Source: Aminipila sp032051575 (GTDB taxonomy: Bacteria; Bacillota; Clostridia; Peptostreptococcales; Anaerovoracaceae). From it: a stretch of 64,000 nt of DNA. Location of the stretch: the NCBI RefSeq assembly GCF_032051575.1, contig NZ_DAMBYD010000004.1:1-64000 (forward strand), in the 5' to 3' direction. Below are positions 8,672 through 18,060 of the stretch, in pieces. How positions within the stretch are numbered: the first letter of the stretch is position 1; each line of letters starts with the position of its first letter. Under the pieces are notes generated by a model that worked only from the letters and a program-made list of their open reading frames with translations, was not told where the DNA came from and ran no database searches. Position numbers and translations under genes: made by a program.

Positions 8672-9787
8672 GTGGCTGTAGAAAGGCATATTTATCCGGG
8701 AAATAATACAACTGAAGGTTTTTATTCTTATTATAATTACATATTAGGTCAGCGCGAGGCAAATCGGATTATTTGCATAAAGGGAGGTCCAGGAGTAGGT
8801 AAGTCTACATTTATGAAAAAAATAGGTGAGACTTATCTGGAAAGAGGAGAAGATGTAGATTTCATGCATTGCTCTTCAGATAACAATTCTCTAGATGGTG
8901 TGGTCTTAAAAAATAGAAGGATAGCGCTCATAGATGCGACAAGTCCTCATGTGGTAGATCCTGTGAATCCAGGGGCAGTAGATCAAATTATACATTTAGG
9001 CGACTATTGGAACGAAAGAGGAATTAGAGAAAACAAGATGGCAGTAATAGAAACTAATGAAAGAATCAAGAGCATGTTCCAATATGCATACAACTATTTT
9101 GCAGCAGCAGGAAAGCTTTATGAAAACATTGCAGCCATGTATGATACTGCCATAGAAAGAGCTGAAGTCTATAAGATGACAGCTACAATTGTAGGAAATG
9201 AACTTGCGCATAAAGAACTCTGTTTAAATCCAGGTAATGTTAAGAAATTTTTTGCTAGTGCCATTACACCAATGGGAATTACCCATTACATAAAAAGTCT
9301 GATTAATGGATATAAAAAGATATATATAATAAGCAGTCCTGTAGGCCTTTGTGCAACCAGCTTGCTTAATGTATTTTCAGAAAGTGTTATATATAGAGGG
9401 TTTGACGTAGAACTGTATTACTGTCCTATGCGGCCTGAAAGCAAAATTGAGCATCTGTTAGTACCTGAAATTGGAGTTGCATTTATAAGTGTGAACAAAT
9501 ATCATGACCTTGAACCGTGGGAAATTGCTACAGATGAAGAAGGAAAAAATAATCCGGAAATCGTTCATATAGATATGAATGAGATGATTGAAAGAAGAAA
9601 GTTAGAAAAATTAGAGAAGCTAATTAAAAATAATTCTGATAGCATGGATAAACTGATTTCCGATGGAATTGAGTGTTTAAAACTGGCGAAGCAAGAGCAT
9701 GATTATCTTGAAAGTTTTTATATTCCAAACATGGATTTTAAAAAAATAGATGAATTAAGGAATGAAATTATTGCTAAAATAGGGTAA
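8672..9787 (+). CDS. PRK06851-like P-loop ATPase of unknown role
   Basis: 371 residues starting with GTG (AAAGGGG at 8655-8661). Residues 38-46 form a canonical Walker A (GGPGVGKST) followed by an ATPase-like first half. The second half appears to repeat the fold, but its Walker A position (YIISSPVGLCATSLL, near residue 215) has lost the Gly-Lys-Ser/Thr residues. The family is common in Clostridia and Bacilli and has no established function. Basic, charged helical segments near the C terminus look like coiled coil. It stands between the riboflavin operon and the ligase cluster without obvious ties to either. Confidence 0.7.
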   Translation: MAVERHIYPGNNTTEGFYSYYNYILGQREANRIICIKGGPGVGKSTFMKKIGETYLERGEDVDFMHCSSDNNSLDGVVLKNRRIALIDATSPHVVDPVNPGAVDQIIHLGDYWNERGIRENKMAVIETNERIKSMFQYAYNYFAAAGKLYENIAAMYDTAIERAEVYKMTATIVGNELAHKELCLNPGNVKKFFASAITPMGITHYIKSLINGYKKIYIISSPVGLCATSLLNVFSESVIYRGFDVELYYCPMRPESKIEHLLVPEIGVAFISVNKYHDLEPWEIATDEEGKNNPEIVHIDMNEMIERRKLEKLEKLIKNNSDSMDKLISDGIECLKLAKQEHDYLESFYIPNMDFKKIDELRNEIIAKIG

Positions 9788-9850
9788 TAAGATGTATAAT
9801 TAAGGGTAACATACTTTTTGATATACACAAGCAATTAAGGAGAACAAAAG

Positions 9851-11056
9851 ATGAGTAACAAATTTATTCCATTGCTTTTTGCAGGGGATATTAATGTATA
9901 TAGTGTAGCAAGAGCTTTTCATGAGGAATACAGTATAAAACCATTTGTATATGGTAAATACCCAACAGGCCCATGCTTCAAAAGTAAAATAATGAATTAT
10001 AATGCAAATCCAAAAGCAGATGAACAGGATACTTTCCTGGAACTTGTTCTTGGATTTGCAGAAGAACATAAAGATAAGCAGATTCTTTTAATCGGTTGTG
10101 GTGACAGCTATGTACAACTGATTAGTGCAAATAAAGACAAGCTCCCTGAGAATGTTATCGCACCATATATTCATATTGATATGATGAATAATTTAATCCA
10201 TAAAGAAAAGTTCTACGAAATGTGTGAAAAAATTGGTGTAGATTATCCTAATACATTTGTTCACAAAAAAGAATTAGGTCATAATTTTGAGCTGCCTTTC
10301 AAAGCACCTTTTATTATAAAGCCTGCTAATGGAATTGAATATTGGAGACATCCTTTTGCTACTCAGAAAAAGGTATATAAGGCTGATTCAAGACAAGAAT
10401 TAGATGCTATTTTAGATGATATTTATGATGCTGGTTATAAGGATTCTATTATTATTCAGGACTTTATTCCTGGAGATGATACTTTTATGCGGGTTCTTAC
10501 TAACTATTCAGATAAGAATGGTAAAGTGAAGATGATGTGTTTGGGACATGTTCTCTTAGAAGAGCATACACCTCATGGAATAGGTAACCATGCAGTCATT
10601 ATAACAGAACATAACGAGATTGTAGAAGCACAGTTTAAGCAGCTTTTAGAAAGCATGAATTATATAGGATTCTCAAACTTTGATATTAAATATGATACTA
10701 GAGACGGTAAATATAAAGTATTCGAAATAAACACAAGACAAGGCAGAAGCAATTTCTATGTTACAGGTGCTGGTGCAAATGTGGCAAAGTGTTTAGTAGA
10801 AGATTATATTGAGAACAAAACACTTAAAGAGAACTTCGTTAGAAACAAGAATTTATGGTTGGTTGTTCCTAAAAAAGTAGCATTCACTTATATTAAACCT
10901 GAAGAATATAAGAGAGAAATGAGAGAGTTATTTGCAGCAGGAAAATGGGTAAATCCTCTATTCTATGCACCAGATAATAATTTAGGAAGAAGATTTAAAT
11001 TATTCAAATCACAGATGGGACATTACGTTAAGTTTAAAAAATATCTTGGAAAATAG
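9851..11056 (+). CDS. ATP-grasp carboxylate-amine ligase (D-aspartate ligase-like)
   Basis: 401 residues. The layout is an N-terminal Rossmann-like part (LLFAGDINVYSVARAFHE), then an ATP-grasp domain with FIIKPANGIEYWRH as nucleotide-binding lysine segment and FEINTRQGRSNFY as the metal-binding Glu/Asn strand. Such enzymes form amide bonds between a carboxylate and an amine with ATP. The next genes are an Asp/Glu-type racemase and a MurE-like ligase. The same partners (racemase plus D-aspartate ligase) build D-Asp crossbridges in Enterococcus faecium, so a D-amino-acid peptidoglycan branch is my inference. AAGGAG lies upstream of the ATG. Substrate is unproven. Confidence 0.72.
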   Translation: MSNKFIPLLFAGDINVYSVARAFHEEYSIKPFVYGKYPTGPCFKSKIMNYNANPKADEQDTFLELVLGFAEEHKDKQILLIGCGDSYVQLISANKDKLPENVIAPYIHIDMMNNLIHKEKFYEMCEKIGVDYPNTFVHKKELGHNFELPFKAPFIIKPANGIEYWRHPFATQKKVYKADSRQELDAILDDIYDAGYKDSIIIQDFIPGDDTFMRVLTNYSDKNGKVKMMCLGHVLLEEHTPHGIGNHAVIITEHNEIVEAQFKQLLESMNYIGFSNFDIKYDTRDGKYKVFEINTRQGRSNFYVTGAGANVAKCLVEDYIENKTLKENFVRNKNLWLVVPKKVAFTYIKPEEYKREMRELFAAGKWVNPLFYAPDNNLGRRFKLFKSQMGHYVKFKKYLGK

Positions 11057-11085
11057 GTAGGCAGAAACTTTAGGAGAATTTATTA

Positions 11086-11799
11086 ATGAGGGAAAAAGGA
11101 CAAAAAGTTTTAGGTGTAATAGGTGGAATGGGGCCTCTTGCGACACAGCTTTTTTATAAAATGGTCATAGATAAAACGGAAGCCCATTGTGATCAAGATC
11201 ACTTGAATATGATTATTTTAAACCATGCAAGCATACCGGACCGTACAACAGCAATAAAAAGTGGAGATGTGGAAGAACTGTATCATAAGCTTTTACATGA
11301 TGCGAAATTTTTAGAAGTAGGTGGAGCAGACTACATAGCAATACCTTGTAATACATCCCACCTTTTAGTGGACAGGCTGCAAAGAAATCTAAACATTCCT
11401 ATTGTCAATATGATTAAGGAAGCCGCTATGTCAGTATATTGCAGGTATGGTGAGAATTTCAAACTTGGAATTTTGGCTACGGATGGAACCATTAAAACGA
11501 AGCTATATCAAAATGAATGCAAAGCGTTAGGTATAACTGCAGTGGTGCCATCAGAAGAAAATCAAGCAAGAGTCATGAAAATAATTTATGATGGTATAAA
11601 AGATGGAAATCCTATTGATATGAAGGATTTTTATGAAATTGAGAAAGAGATGAAAGAGGAAGGCTGCAAATGTGTACTTATGGCATGTACAGAGCTTTCC
11701 TGCTTTAAAGAAATGAATAAACTATCTGATTTTTATGTAGATGCAATGGAAGTCCTGGCAGAAAGGGCTATCGTATTGTGTGATAAAAAACTAAAATAA
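11086..11799 (+). CDS. Aspartate/glutamate racemase family protein
   Basis: 237 residues of the cofactor-independent Asp/Glu racemase superfamily. It has GVIGGMGPLAT at the N terminus, the first catalytic cysteine in IPCNTSH, and the second in MACTELSC. The two-cysteine set is complete, so it should be active. It is 29 bases after the ATP-grasp gene and 33 before the MurE-like gene. It would supply a D-amino acid (D-Asp most likely by family, possibly D-Glu) to the ligases beside it. Exact amino acid specificity cannot be read from the sequence. Confidence 0.85.
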   Translation: MREKGQKVLGVIGGMGPLATQLFYKMVIDKTEAHCDQDHLNMIILNHASIPDRTTAIKSGDVEELYHKLLHDAKFLEVGGADYIAIPCNTSHLLVDRLQRNLNIPIVNMIKEAAMSVYCRYGENFKLGILATDGTIKTKLYQNECKALGITAVVPSEENQARVMKIIYDGIKDGNPIDMKDFYEIEKEMKEEGCKCVLMACTELSCFKEMNKLSDFYVDAMEVLAERAIVLCDKKLK

Positions 11800-11832
11800 A
11801 ATGATTAAAAAGTGGAAAGCTGAGGCAGGTAA

Positions 11833-13356
11833 GTGTCAAATAGAGTACAGAATTTAAGAGAGTATATAGAGTTATTAAAAGAAAAGAATATATTAGTAGA
11901 AACAAATGCAGAAGAATCAGAACTGAAAGAGTTTGTAAGATATATATCTTACAATTCCATGGATGTAAAGTTTGGAACATTGTTTATTTGTAAAGGAACA
12001 CATTTTTCGGTAGAGTATTTGAAGAGTGCTATTAAAGAAGGAGCTCTTGCATATATAAGTGAACAAAAGTATGACCTATCAGAGATAAAAACAGAACGAA
12101 ATATACCTTATATTATTGTAAATGATATAAGGAAGGCAATGGCTTATATTTCAGATATGTATTATAATCAGGTCTGGAAGGAATTAGATATTATTGGTAT
12201 TACTGGGACAAAAGGCAAATCTACGACTACCTACTTTATGAAGGCTATTTTAGACGATTACCTAAAGGAAATCAAGAAGCCTAAAAGTGCGGTTCTTTCA
12301 GGGATTGATAACTATGATGGAATATTAAATGAAGAATCTCATTTAACAACTCCGGAGACGTTAGATCTGCATAAGCATTTTAATAATGCGGTAAAATCTG
12401 AAATAGATTATTTGACAATGGAAGTTTCCAGTCAGGCATTAAAATATCATAGGACTTTAGGCGTTAAATATGCTGTGGGATGTTTCTTAAATATAGGGGA
12501 GGATCATATAAGTGATGCGGAGCATTGTGATTTCGAAGATTATTTTCAGTCTAAGTTGAAATTATTTGATCAGTGCGAAACTGCTTGTGTAAATCTAGAC
12601 AGTGATCATGTAGAAAGAGTTATGGATGCGGCTAATCAGTGCAAAAAAGTTGTAACCTTTGGACTTAATGAAAAGGCTGGTATCTATGGATACAATATTT
12701 CTACCAGTGGAAATAGCATAACATTTAATGCCCGCTCAGATAGTTTTGATGAGGAATTTAAAATTAATATGCCAGGTTTGTTTAATGTGTCAAATGCGCT
12801 AGCAGCAATTGCTATTTCGTATGCGTTAAATATTCCTCTAAAAAATATACATGCAGGCTTGAAAAGGGCTCAGGTTAGTGGAAGAATGGAAGTTTATACT
12901 AATCTTAGTAAAGATTTATATGTAATAGTAGATTATGCTCATAATAAAATGAGCTTTGAATCTTTATTTGCTTCTATGAAGAGAGAATTCCCAAACAAGA
13001 AAATTTCCATAGTATTTGGGTGCCCTGGAAAGAAGGCTCTTGCAAGAAGACGTGAACTTGGAGATTTAGCAGGTAAGTATTCAAATCATGTTTTCATTAC
13101 AGAGGAAGATGCTGGCGAAGAACCTCTTATGAAAATTTGTGAAGAAATTGCTAAACATGTTGAGAAGCATGATTGTACATGCTCAATTATTACAGATAGA
13201 AAAGAAGCAATCAGGCAGGCCATTGCTGATGCTGACAGAGACACTGTAGTACTTGTAACAGGTAAAGGCCGAGAAACGAGACAAAAGAGAGGTACAAATT
13301 ATATTGATACGCCTTCAGATGTAGAATATGTTCAGGAGTTTTTGAAGGACAAGTAA
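11833..13356 (+). CDS. MurE-like UDP-N-acetylmuramyl peptide ligase
   Basis: 507 residues of the Mur ligase family, GTG start. The N-terminal uridine-binding part contains GTLFICKGTHF. The central domain has the ATP loop GITGTKGKSTTT, then LTTPET and EVSSQALKYHR, and the C-terminal domain carries VDYAHNKMSFE and GCPGKKALARRRE. The DNPR signature of meso-diaminopimelate-adding MurE is replaced by ITEEDAGEEP, so the added residue is probably not meso-DAP; the N-terminal region looks closer to lysine-type MurE. It may be a paralogue dedicated to the neighbouring ligase and racemase rather than the housekeeping MurE. Confidence 0.8.
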   Translation: MSNRVQNLREYIELLKEKNILVETNAEESELKEFVRYISYNSMDVKFGTLFICKGTHFSVEYLKSAIKEGALAYISEQKYDLSEIKTERNIPYIIVNDIRKAMAYISDMYYNQVWKELDIIGITGTKGKSTTTYFMKAILDDYLKEIKKPKSAVLSGIDNYDGILNEESHLTTPETLDLHKHFNNAVKSEIDYLTMEVSSQALKYHRTLGVKYAVGCFLNIGEDHISDAEHCDFEDYFQSKLKLFDQCETACVNLDSDHVERVMDAANQCKKVVTFGLNEKAGIYGYNISTSGNSITFNARSDSFDEEFKINMPGLFNVSNALAAIAISYALNIPLKNIHAGLKRAQVSGRMEVYTNLSKDLYVIVDYAHNKMSFESLFASMKREFPNKKISIVFGCPGKKALARRRELGDLAGKYSNHVFITEEDAGEEPLMKICEEIAKHVEKHDCTCSIITDRKEAIRQAIADADRDTVVLVTGKGRETRQKRGTNYIDTPSDVEYVQEFLKDK

Positions 13357-13359
13357 GCA

Positions 13360-14466
13360 ATGAAAGACAAAATGATTAATATATTAAAAAAGGAAACAGT
13401 GTTTGTTGTATCAGGGCTGGCGGCTATGCTGTCAGCTCTTTTCGTACCTCCTTCGTTAGAATATAAGGAATACATAGATTTCAAAGTAATTGCATTACTG
13501 TTTGCTCTTATGACTGTAGTTGCAGGGATTCGAAGAATAGGAACGTTTGAAGTATTATCTCAAAAACTTTTAAAAAGAGGAAGCAGTGTTAGATTCATTT
13601 CCTTAATTCTTGTGATTTTATGTTTTTTTATAGCCATGCTTGTAACAAATGATGTGGCATTGCTTACGATGGTACCCTTTACGCTGGCTGTTTTAGATTT
13701 TTTAAGTGAGAAAAGAATTATATTTATTGTAGTAATGGAAACAATAGCAGCCAATTTAGGGAGCATGCTTACGCCTGTAGGAAATCCACAAAATTTGTAT
13801 TTGTTTTCATATTTTGATTTGACTGTAATAGAATTTTTAAAGATTACTTTTCCAATAACCCTTCTGAGCTTTATGTTAATTGTAATAATGATGTTAGTGG
13901 TGAGGGGCCAAAAATTAAATATAGTCTTTGATGTAGAGGCTAATATAGAAAGTAAAACCAAGATGGTTTCATATATAGTTCTTTTTTTACTTTGCATTTT
14001 TACTGTGGTTGGGCTTCTGGACTATAGAATCATGCTTACAATAGTGCTTATAGGTGTTTTAATATTGGATAGTGGCTTGCTAAAAGAAGTGGATTATTTT
14101 TTGCTTATAACTTTTGTATTTTTCTTTATATTTATTGGCAATATAGGACAAGTTGAAATGATAAGAAGAGGAATTTCACATATAATACAGGGAAAAGAAT
14201 TATTCGCTGCTATTGCTTTGTCACAGATTATAAGTAACGTTCCTGCAGCTGTAATGCTTTCATCTTTTACTGAAAATCATAAAGCCTTAATTCTAGGAAC
14301 GGACATAGGTGGACTGGGAACATTAATAGCCTCCCTTGCCAGTTTAATATCCTTTAAAATTTATTCTCAAAGAAAGAATTCAGATAAAAAACGTTATTTA
14401 GTCATTTTTACAGCTATAAATTTACTATTCTTAGTTATATTAATAGTTGTAGCAGTTATTCAATAA
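13360..14466 (+). CDS. ArsB/NhaD (SLC13-like) superfamily permease
   Basis: 368 residues with about ten hydrophobic segments. It shows the paired signatures of the ion-transporter superfamily: TNDVALLTMVPFTLAV in the first half with NLGSMLTPVGNPQNLYLF, and SNVPAAVMLSSFTENH with GTDIGGLGTLIASLASLIS in the second. The substrate could be an anion, a dicarboxylate or Na+/H+ exchange; the sequence does not decide. The ATG begins three bases after the MurE-like stop codon, so the two are probably cotranscribed. Confidence 0.8.
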   Translation: MKDKMINILKKETVFVVSGLAAMLSALFVPPSLEYKEYIDFKVIALLFALMTVVAGIRRIGTFEVLSQKLLKRGSSVRFISLILVILCFFIAMLVTNDVALLTMVPFTLAVLDFLSEKRIIFIVVMETIAANLGSMLTPVGNPQNLYLFSYFDLTVIEFLKITFPITLLSFMLIVIMMLVVRGQKLNIVFDVEANIESKTKMVSYIVLFLLCIFTVVGLLDYRIMLTIVLIGVLILDSGLLKEVDYFLLITFVFFFIFIGNIGQVEMIRRGISHIIQGKELFAAIALSQIISNVPAAVMLSSFTENHKALILGTDIGGLGTLIASLASLISFKIYSQRKNSDKKRYLVIFTAINLLFLVILIVVAVIQ

Positions 14467-14488
14467 AACCTTTGAAAGGGGATATGAA

Positions 14489-15889
14489 ATGAATTACATG
14501 GAATTAAATTCAAATGATGTAGAGAAAATTTTGGAGTATCAGCATAATTATTTTAATACTAATGTTACAAAAGATATAAATTTCCGTATCAGACAGTTAA
14601 AGGCGTTAAAGAAGGGACTCAAAAAACATGAAAAAGAAATTTCTATGGCCCTGTATAAGGATTTAGGAAAACATAAAAATGAGTCTTATATAACGGAGAT
14701 TGGATTTGTATATGGCAGTATTTCTTATATGATAAAAAATCTGAAGAAATGGGCTAAACCAGTAAAAAAGCATACCCCTATATACCTATTACCATCAAAA
14801 AGCTATGTAGTAAGTGAACCTTATGGAACAGTTCTTATATTAGGAGCGTATAATTACCCAGTTCAGCTTCTTATAGAGCCTTTGATTGGAGCTATAGCCG
14901 CAGGAAACACGGCACTCTTAGCAACTCCAGAAATGGCAGTGCATACCTCATCAGCTATAAGAAAAATGATAGAAGATACATTTGAAAAACGTTATGTAAT
15001 GTGTGTAGAAGGAACTATGCAGACAAACAGCTCTCTAATAAATGCTAAATTTGATTATATCTTTTTTACGGGCAGTTCAGCAGTGGGAAGAATTGTAATG
15101 GAGGCAGCTGCGAAAAACCTAGTACCAGTGACCCTTGAACTTGGTGGGAAAAGCCCTGTCATAGTTGATAAAAGTGCAAATATAAAGGAAGCTGCCAGAA
15201 GAATAATATGGGGGAAAACGTTAAATGCAGGTCAGACATGCGTTGCCCCAGATTACGTGATGGTGCATGAATCAGTGGAAGAAGAACTTATTTTACAAAT
15301 GAAGAAAGCATTAAAAAAATATTATGGAAAAAATATTGAAAAAAGTAATGATTATGGTCGCATTATTAATAAAAAACATTTTGAACGAATCACAAATTTG
15401 ATTGATCAGGAAAAAGAACATATTATTTTTGGTGGACATAGTAATGAGGAAACCAGATATATTGAGCCTACAATTTTAAAAATTGACTCGTTTAATACTA
15501 TAATAATGCAGGAAGAAATATTTGGTCCACTTCTTCCAATTATAAAATACAGTGATTTAGATGCAGCAATAAACAAGATTAAGGAGTTGCCAAAACCTTT
15601 GGCTTTATATCTTTTCACAAGGAAGAACAAGGTTGGGGAAAAGTTGCTATGTGATACTTCATCTGGTAATGTCTGCATAAATGATACAATTATGCATATT
15701 GCCAATTACAAGCTGCCATTTGGCGGTGTTGGTGGTGCTGGCATGGGAAGTTACCATGGTGAACAAAGCTTTATTACTTTCTGTCATAAAAAAGGAGTAT
15801 TAAAAAAATCTGCAAGATTTAATAATACTCTTGTATATCCTCCATTTAGCGAAAAAAAGTTAAGGGTAGTAAAAAAGTTTCTAAAGTAA
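14489..15889 (+). CDS. NAD(P)-dependent aldehyde dehydrogenase
   Basis: 466 residues, class 3-like (fatty or aromatic aldehyde) in length and pattern. It has ILGAYNYPVQLL near residue 115, FTGSSAVG, the general-base glutamate in LELGGKSP, and the nucleophilic cysteine in NAGQTCVAPDYV. The C-terminal LPFGGVGGAGMGSYHG is typical of the class 3 group. AAAGGGG precedes the ATG at 14489, 22 bases after the permease. Physiological substrate is unknown; it is distinct from the CoA-acylating enzyme at 39911. Confidence 0.88.
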   Translation: MNYMELNSNDVEKILEYQHNYFNTNVTKDINFRIRQLKALKKGLKKHEKEISMALYKDLGKHKNESYITEIGFVYGSISYMIKNLKKWAKPVKKHTPIYLLPSKSYVVSEPYGTVLILGAYNYPVQLLIEPLIGAIAAGNTALLATPEMAVHTSSAIRKMIEDTFEKRYVMCVEGTMQTNSSLINAKFDYIFFTGSSAVGRIVMEAAAKNLVPVTLELGGKSPVIVDKSANIKEAARRIIWGKTLNAGQTCVAPDYVMVHESVEEELILQMKKALKKYYGKNIEKSNDYGRIINKKHFERITNLIDQEKEHIIFGGHSNEETRYIEPTILKIDSFNTIIMQEEIFGPLLPIIKYSDLDAAINKIKELPKPLALYLFTRKNKVGEKLLCDTSSGNVCINDTIMHIANYKLPFGGVGGAGMGSYHGEQSFITFCHKKGVLKKSARFNNTLVYPPFSEKKLRVVKKFLK

Positions 15890-15895
15890 AAGGTG

Positions 15896-15932
15896 AAAAC
15901 GTATCTTAGATTAAAGATGCGTTTTTTTTTAT
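15896..15932 (+). terminator. Intrinsic terminator after the aldehyde dehydrogenase
   Basis: AACGTATCTT pairs with AAGATGCGTT (one wobble), followed by nine T. Confidence 0.85.
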
Positions 15933-15968
15933 AATTATCAGAAAAAATAAACTATTCTGTGAAGTTAA

Positions 15969-15998
15969 TTGAAGAATTTTGATGCATATAGTTATAGT
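15969..15998 (+). promoter_or_regulatory. Candidate promoter of arcB-arcC
   Basis: TTGAAG at 15969-15974 and TATAGT at 15993-15998 (18-base spacer), about 40 bases before the arcB start. Confidence 0.5.
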
Positions 15999-16039
15999 TA
16001 AGAAAAATAAACTTAACTAAAAACAAAGGAGAAAGAAAA

Positions 16040-17038
16040 ATGGCAGTTAATCTTAAAGGAAGAAGTTTTTTAACACTAATGGATTTTACCCCTGAAGAAA
16101 TTAGGTATATGCTAGATTTGTCACATGACTTAAAGGCAAAGAAACGTGCAGGTATTGAAGGTACAACTTTAAAAGGAAAGAATATTGTTCTTCTTTTTGA
16201 AAAAGCTTCAACTAGAACCCGATGTGCTTTTGAAGTTGCCTGCTTAGATGAGGGTGCGCATGTTACTTTTCTTGACTCAAGCAGTTCACAATTTGGTAAA
16301 AAAGAATCAGTTGAAGACTCAGCAAAAGTTTTTGGAAGGTTTTATGATGGTATCGAATACAGAGGCTTTAAACAGTCATTAGTAGAAGACCTGGCAAAAT
16401 ATTCTGGTATTCCAGTATGGAATGGTTTAACAGATGTAGACCATCCAACTCAGATTTTAGCGGATCTTTTAACTATTGAAGAACATGTAGCAAAGCCGTT
16501 GAATAAAGTTAAGGTAGTTTTCTGTGGTGATGTAAGAAACAATATGAGCTATGCATGGATGTACGGCTGCGCAAAGATGGGCATGCATTATGTAGCTTAT
16601 GGTCCAGAAACTTTACTTAATGAAATTGATAAGAACATTTTAGAAAAAGTAAATGAAGTTGCCAAGGAAACTGGTGCAAGAATTGAACTTTGCAGCACAC
16701 CAGAATGCTTAAAGGGAGCAGATGTACTTTACACAGATGTATGGGCATCAATGGGAGAAGAAGCACAGATTCCAGAAAAAGTAAAATTATTAACACCATA
16801 TAAGGTGACTACTGAAATGGTAGAAGCTACAGGAAACGAAGATGTTATATTCTTACACTGCTTGCCATCTTTTCACGATTTCGAAACAACAATGGCAAAG
16901 TCACAGAAAGAATTAGGATATGACATTAGAGAAGTAACCGATGAAGTATTTAGAAGCAAATATTCTAAAGTTTTTGATGAAGCAGAAAACCGTATGCATA
17001 CTATCAAAGCAGTTATAGTGGCAACAATAGGCAGATAA
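16040..17038 (+). CDS. arcB: Ornithine carbamoyltransferase (catabolic type by context)
   Basis: 332 residues. It interconverts citrulline plus phosphate with ornithine plus carbamoyl phosphate. It carries the carbamoyl-phosphate loop EKASTRTRC, the HPTQILADL motif and the ornithine-site HCLP. AAAGGAGAA precedes the ATG. It is followed after 16 bases by carbamate kinase, which points to the energy-yielding direction (arginine deiminase pathway or citrulline breakdown) rather than arginine synthesis. No arginine deiminase gene is in the window. Confidence 0.95.
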   Translation: MAVNLKGRSFLTLMDFTPEEIRYMLDLSHDLKAKKRAGIEGTTLKGKNIVLLFEKASTRTRCAFEVACLDEGAHVTFLDSSSSQFGKKESVEDSAKVFGRFYDGIEYRGFKQSLVEDLAKYSGIPVWNGLTDVDHPTQILADLLTIEEHVAKPLNKVKVVFCGDVRNNMSYAWMYGCAKMGMHYVAYGPETLLNEIDKNILEKVNEVAKETGARIELCSTPECLKGADVLYTDVWASMGEEAQIPEKVKLLTPYKVTTEMVEATGNEDVIFLHCLPSFHDFETTMAKSQKELGYDIREVTDEVFRSKYSKVFDEAENRMHTIKAVIVATIGR

Positions 17039-17054
17039 GAAGGAGAAATTCGTC

Positions 17055-18005
17055 ATGGAAAAGGCAACAAAATTAGTCATTGCTTTGGGAGGAAATGCGC
17101 TGCAATCAGGAAAAGGTCCAGCAACTGCAGAGGCTCAGCTTGAAGTAGTTAAAAAAACTTCTGAACAGATTGCAGAAATAAGCTGCAGAGGTTATGAAAT
17201 TGCAGTAGTTCATGGAAATGGACCGCAGGTAGGAAGGATTTTACAAGCATTAGAAACAGCTAAAGATGTTACACCTGTTATGCCATTTGACGTATGTGGT
17301 GCTATGTCGCAGGGATATATAGGATATCACATTCAACAGGGGTTGAAATATGCATTAAATCTTAGAAATAAGAATCTTCCTGTAGTAACAATAGCAACAC
17401 AAATGATTGTAGACGGAGCAGATCCTGCTTTTCAGAAACCATCAAAGCCAATAGGACAGTTTTACAATGAAGAGGAAGCAAAAAAACTTGAAAAAGAAAA
17501 AGGCTATACAATGAAAGAGGATGCGGGAAGAGGATGGAGAAGAGTAGTGCCATCACCGCTCCCTAAAAAAATTGTAGAGATTGACGCAGTTAAAAAACTT
17601 TGGGATTCTACTATTGTAGTTACTTGTGGCGGAGGAGGAATTCCTGTTATTGAAAAGGAAAATGGATTACTAGAAGGGGTAGCAGCTGTAATTGATAAAG
17701 ACTTTGCTGCAGAGTTATTAGCTGAACAAGTAGAAGCAGACTGCTTAATGATTCTTACTGAAGTGGAGAAAGTTGCAATTAACTTTAATACACCTCAGCA
17801 GGAAAATATTAGTCAAATGAATTTAGAGAAGGCATCACAATACATACAGGAAGGTCAATTTGCACCAGGTAGCATGTTACCTAAAGTACAGGCAGCAATG
17901 AAGTTTGTAAGAGCAAACCCTTCCAAAAAAGCAATTATTACATCTCTTGATAAATCATTAGAGGCTTTAGAGGGAAAGACTGGCACAATTATCACTTTCG
18001 CATAA
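17055..18005 (+). CDS. arcC: Carbamate kinase
   Basis: 316 residues, standard length. It makes ATP from carbamoyl phosphate and ADP. Motifs: ALGGNALQ at the N terminus, VVHGNGPQVG, VVTCGGGGIPV and LMILTEVEKVAINF. It has AGAAGGAG before the ATG and forms a tight pair with arcB, so ornithine and ATP are the joint products. Confidence 0.96.
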   Translation: MEKATKLVIALGGNALQSGKGPATAEAQLEVVKKTSEQIAEISCRGYEIAVVHGNGPQVGRILQALETAKDVTPVMPFDVCGAMSQGYIGYHIQQGLKYALNLRNKNLPVVTIATQMIVDGADPAFQKPSKPIGQFYNEEEAKKLEKEKGYTMKEDAGRGWRRVVPSPLPKKIVEIDAVKKLWDSTIVVTCGGGGIPVIEKENGLLEGVAAVIDKDFAAELLAEQVEADCLMILTEVEKVAINFNTPQQENISQMNLEKASQYIQEGQFAPGSMLPKVQAAMKFVRANPSKKAIITSLDKSLEALEGKTGTIITFA

Positions 18006-18060
18006 CTAATAATTATTAATTAAATCTTGTGTAGTTTTATACTTTGAGGAGGACAAGATT

